From Anaeramoeba flamelloides (taxonomy: Eukaryota; Metamonada; Anaeramoebidae): a stretch of 64,000 nt of DNA. The notes under the pieces are model-generated. The model had not been told where the DNA came from. It was given only the letters and a program-made list of their open reading frames with translations, and did not search any database. Made by a program: the position numbers and the translations under genes. This document shows, one piece after another, positions 61,601 through 64,000 of this stretch. Within the stretch, counting starts at the first letter, position 1, and each line of letters opens with the position of its first letter. The DNA lies in NCBI GenBank assembly GCA_027625915.1, contig JANTQA010000057.1:6820001-6884000 (forward strand), in the 5' to 3' direction.

Positions 61601-64000
61601 AAAATAAAAAAGAAAATGAAAATGAAAAAGAAAAAGAAAAAGAAAAAGAAAAGCCAAAAGAAAAGCAAAAAGAAAAGAAAAAGGAAAAAGAAAAAGAAAA
61701 AGAAAAAGAAATAGAATTAAAAAAAATGAAAAAAATATGTATTTCTTATTGTTCGCAAAAAATATATCCATTATTTTTAAAATTATTACAGATAAATAAA
61801 TTACATTTTTATTCAAAGACTAGATTCAAAGTAAACAAAATAAATTTAATTAATAATTTAATTTATTCTCAAATATATTTAAGGTATAAATTAGAAAAAA
61901 CAAAGAAAAGTAGATCAAAAAATTTTACAGAAACAAATTATTTTACTTGCGATGATTTGATACTTTTTTGGCTAGAATTAGTTACTAACAATGAAAAAGT
62001 ATATAATAAAAATAGTAAAAATAATACAAATAACAATTTATTATTTTTAAATACAATTATTAAATGTTGCTATTTATTAGATAAAAAACAAATTTTATAT
62101 GATTTTTTTAATATTGAAAATAAAAAAAATCTCTTAAATTCAATAAAAATAAATAATATAAAAAATAAAAAAAAGCTCAATTTTTCTCAAATCGTTCACA
62201 ATAATTATCAAAAAAAATTTAATATATTAAAAAAATATTTATTGATTTTTGAAAAAAAGAATGGTTTATCTTTAAATCAAATAGATGAATTATTTCGAAA
62301 AAATCCATGGTTTAGTTTTCAACTTTTGCTAATTAATACTTTAAATGACAATTCGTTACAATTGAGGAATTTTTTTTCTAATTTATTAATTAAATATAAA
62401 ATAGAATTAATAAATTTTCATCAAAAGAATCCAAATAAAAAAAATAAAAAAAGTTCCCTTGATCAATATTTTCAAACAATAAAACAAAGAAAAACAATTT
62501 TAAATCAATTAAATTTATGGATCAATTTTTTTTTATTATGCCCAATTGAGTGTCCATTAATCCCCTTAATACTTCAAATAATAGTATCTTGGTATTTACT
62601 CCAATTTGATAATCATAATTTAAATTATTCTTATTGTTTTGGTTTACAATTATTTAAATATTCCAACCAAAAAAAAAACATTACAAAAATAATTAGAACA
62701 AAAATAGCAGAAATATCCAATAATATTGAAAAAAAAAAAATAATGACTCGTAATTCTATTCAAAATATTGGTAATAAATACTTTCACAGTAGAACTAACA
62801 CTATTAATATTAGTAACAATAATAATGAAAACAATAGCAGCTGTAATAACAAGTTAAATGAAAAGAGATTCAAATCACAAGATGCAAATAAATTACAAAA
62901 ATTAAAATATAAATTAAAATTTTATGAAAAAACAACAAGCTTTTATCATAACTCAATAGCTTTATTAGCTTTACACGATTCAGAAGGAATAAACCAATTG
63001 AATATTCCAATATTAAAAAAAATTAAAAAAGATAATATTTTGAAATTTTCATTAAAAGAAATCATGAATCTTAATAATATGAAAAAAAAATATTTATTTT
63101 ATGAATTAATTGGCAAAAATTTATTAATAACTTCCATTTTTAATTCTTCTTTATACCCCTTTATGTTTTTTCATAAATTTATTAATACCGATACAAGAAA
63201 AACTACATTTAATACCAATAATAATAACACCACGTTCATTCATTATCATAAGAATAATAACCATAATAATAGTAACTCTCTTTTTAAAAAGAATTTAATT
63301 ATTAATGAGTTATTTAATAATAATAATAATAATAATAATAATTATCAAAATCAAAATAATAATGATTTAAAGAATAATAATAATCATTATAACAATAATA
63401 TGAATGATGCTACAAATGTCAACAATTTAATATCAATCAATTTCAATGAAAAAATTAATTTGGCAAAGTTTTTGTTTAAACCAATTTCATTTAATACCAA
63501 AACATTTAATTTAAATTTTTTGGAATTAAAAATAAAAAACATTCTATTAGTTATTAAAGAAGAATCAAATAAATATTTTAGAAAAATTGAAATGATGAAA
63601 GAATTAGATCAAGTATATTTAAATCAAATACCCTATTTATTTTATAAACATCCAATCAAAAAAAAAATTGTAACTAATTGTTCAAAAAAAACAAAGTGTA
63701 AGAATGGATTCATTGCCATCATTGAAGTTGAACAGCCAAAAAGAAACGAGCATAATTATTTAGTTTTAAAAAAAAATCGAAAAGAATATAAAAATATTAT
63801 CCAGATGCAAAAAGAAATAATTGATAATTATCCAAAAAAAATATCTATTTCCTTATTAAATTTAAAATTATTTTTAAAAAAATTCCCTGATTTTATTAAG
63901 AATACTCAAAATAAAGATTTGAAAAGACCATTAGTAAAATTTGGTATTGATTGGCTGGAAATTTTATTGAATTTTTTTAATAATGAAAATATTATGACTT
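58618..64000 (+). CDS. Very large helical protein, 5' part (possible EPG5-like), runs off right edge
   Basis: A single uninterrupted frame from the ATG (MEVLEEFTLIKKEFKKFKKH) to the window edge, at least 1794 codons and no intron. No membrane segment, signal peptide or catalytic motif is seen; content is long amphipathic helices separated by low-complexity runs: Lys/Glu-rich near residues 170-225, acidic near 545-570, a long Lys-Glu repeat (61.5-61.7 kb) and Asn runs (63.3 kb). The N-terminal block IWKIRYIELTKGGFCGDGNF, then LKFDSKSLKELSEKLNLY and the following helix, recalls an EPG5 segment (Trp, then G-x-C-x-DG, then a helix pair). EPG5 is a Rab7-dependent autophagosome-lysosome tether of about 2500 residues. 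The match is from memory of the family pattern and is weak; another HEAT-like scaffold is possible. That this is a real gene is near certain. Confidence 0.85.
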   Translation, partial: MEVLEEFTLIKKEFKKFKKHKTKSIKFESLIQQIINLNGEIYCILKQTQNYEKELDSSLHKIWKIRYIELTKGGFCGDGNFVTAKNQFLSLKFDSKSLKELSEKLNLYHNILFTEQTLLASNVKITYLELFNSFEKKIVKIKKKILKHTTTSIRITPKTKTRLKNKTDNNEKEKGKEEIKKVKDEKKPETETKRKEEEEEEEKKNEQVELEKEKDREKKKPMSKIKFQEKNINKSEGALKEINSLLLICFKYIKIIDNQKVITLQDVVLIQFLQICIKTLFKLSHNSADLSLLQVIIFHKYKKIRRISSWYYQITSKFRFNNSLKEVWQTVYLIQGLIRRIEINKSNNLNKTNLDQILKDSDYEYLFQLLPYEQNINYIISYFENTFKKNNEIHIEFLIKICKFLTDSFLKVIGNVSIVPMFSKNSIICIIYLVKELNKLKMRLLNEKNSKMVIKNLILLIDQILIKTISKIVSLKITSTNIHLCYLIEIPFEILSNKSTWNCFLILILGDLFEKNKSQLSTITSSLDWDSLIIKSKIEDDENNYEDDDYDYDYNIEEEDDDDVKSYMEKDEKKKIVNIREVIYKKFNNSIEKSVYLLHSLSTLACKKEIEIASCILKELFYLSFIQLKNNNDNDNKNKSNNGSINKSKSILVKHLQKTNLGLIISICKIHTNLCSQIFFLINTHFNELSEEIPYLFFQNEIINNWKICKRDSVIICNIFEKENPNSKKLKFLIWLLKKLEFSILNHSKNSNKNKNKNKNGNENENGNGNQIQNKHEQGEEEKILLKSKQLIYIPVYFQRNWIYSIANLWNRVKKDRKIKDDLKKCICSNCWKLIFSIKVFNILGEPLLPLTQFKEILHEKNYYSQDLNIHKNDPFINFLIFLTTDLINEDYDNKYFQKIIQSLILNEELFPLTLLLFYYIPNYLKIIFNKYLTNLNYKFEKNDYNNIYSMNDNDENNEERGKNKEAKEVKEGKEKEKEKENEKEKEKENEKEKENKKENENEKEKEKEKEKPKEKQKEKKKEKEKEKEKEIELKKMKKICISYCSQKIYPLFLKLLQINKLHFYSKTRFKVNKINLINNLIYSQIYLRYKLEKTKKSRSKNFTETNYFTCDDLILFWLELVTNNEKVYNKNSKNNTNNNLLFLNTIIKCCYLLDKKQILYDFFNIENKKNLLNSIKINNIKNKKKLNFSQIVHNNYQKKFNILKKYLLIFEKKNGLSLNQIDELFRKNPWFSFQLLLINTLNDNSLQLRNFFSNLLIKYKIELINFHQKNPNKKNKKSSLDQYFQTIKQRKTILNQLNLWINFFLLCPIECPLIPLILQIIVSWYLLQFDNHNLNYSYCFGLQLFKYSNQKKNITKIIRTKIAEISNNIEKKKIMTRNSIQNIGNKYFHSRTNTINISNNNNENNSSCNNKLNEKRFKSQDANKLQKLKYKLKFYEKTTSFYHNSIALLALHDSEGINQLNIPILKKIKKDNILKFSLKEIMNLNNMKKKYLFYELIGKNLLITSIFNSSLYPFMFFHKFINTDTRKTTFNTNNNNTTFIHYHKNNNHNNSNSLFKKNLIINELFNNNNNNNNNYQNQNNNDLKNNNNHYNNNMNDATNVNNLISINFNEKINLAKFLFKPISFNTKTFNLNFLELKIKNILLVIKEESNKYFRKIEMMKELDQVYLNQIPYLFYKHPIKKKIVTNCSKKTKCKNGFIAIIEVEQPKRNEHNYLVLKKNRKEYKNIIQMQKEIIDNYPKKISISLLNLKLFLKKFPDFIKNTQNKDLKRPLVKFGIDWLEILLNFFNNENIMT
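61497..61720 (+). repeat. Lys-Glu codon repeat inside the giant ORF
   Basis: Tandem GAAAAA/GAAAAT-type hexamers encode a long KE/NE stretch. The reverse strand is an apparent Phe/Leu-rich open frame that is only the shadow of this repeat. The repeat is likely length-variable. Confidence 0.85.

Noticed and set aside
61414-61816. Phe/Leu-rich minus-strand frames that look like membrane proteins
   Set aside because: Reverse complement of the Lys-Glu codon repeat in the giant plus-strand ORF.
1-64000. CRISPR arrays, tRNA or rRNA genes, operons
   Set aside because: No spaced identical repeats of CRISPR type, no cloverleaf or rRNA core recognised by eye, and genes are spliced eukaryotic units. 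Faint tRNAs could be missed without a covariance search.

Overview
This is a strongly AT-rich eukaryotic window from a protist. Genes carry GT-AG spliceosomal introns, no in-frame stop codon has to be read as sense (standard code), and several proteins contain long Lys/Glu or Asn runs. A long PFP-type phosphofructokinase, a DH-PH RhoGEF, VHS-GAT, ATG4 and an ABCA transporter together would fit an anaerobic amoeboid or flagellate protist. Anaeramoeba (Metamonada) is my best guess, with Entamoeba or another amoebozoan as alternatives; this is inference from gene content and composition, not a database match.

Layout: 1-4067 (-) 5' part of an ABCA transporter (3 exons seen, runs off the left edge); 7721-15542 (-) ATG4 cysteine protease (6 exons, a 4.9-kb intron and a very large Lys/Glu/Asn-rich insert in the protease domain); 18898-21447 (-) mitochondrial carrier (3 exons); 27345-33081 (+) PFP-type phosphofructokinase (3 exons); 37293-45511 (+) VHS-GAT sorting adaptor (5 exons); 48695-54703 (-) membrane-anchored DH-PH RhoGEF (3 exons), whose 4.5-kb intron carries a small unrecognised gene on the opposite strand (49617-50374); 58618-64000 (+) the start of a giant intron-free reading frame, possibly EPG5-like, running off the right edge. 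All splice joins were chosen by GT-AG signals, phase and protein-family continuity.

The rest of the window is gene-poor DNA with many degenerate short mobile elements: a ~390-430 bp terminal-inverted-repeat family, a ~165-180 bp terminal-inverted-repeat family, a mariner-like miniature element, a 1.2-kb element with CGCG-containing subterminal repeats, decayed LINE reverse-transcriptase pieces, an inverted pair of a ~0.65-kb repeat, and a striking family of multi-hairpin arrays built from three kinds of short palindrome joined by GTGCCGT/CTAACGGC-like linkers. Three of the four hairpin arrays and many of the other elements sit in introns, which explains why introns are either about 30-330 nt or 1.2-4.9 kb.

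Functionally, the genes lean toward membrane traffic and autophagy (ATG4, VHS-GAT, RhoGEF, ABCA, perhaps an EPG5-like tether) plus glycolysis (PFP) and organelle transport (carrier). They are independent eukaryotic genes, not an operon. The most notable points are the hairpin-array repeats, the PFP-type enzyme with an ATP-type GGDG motif, the ATG4 insert, and the nested gene.
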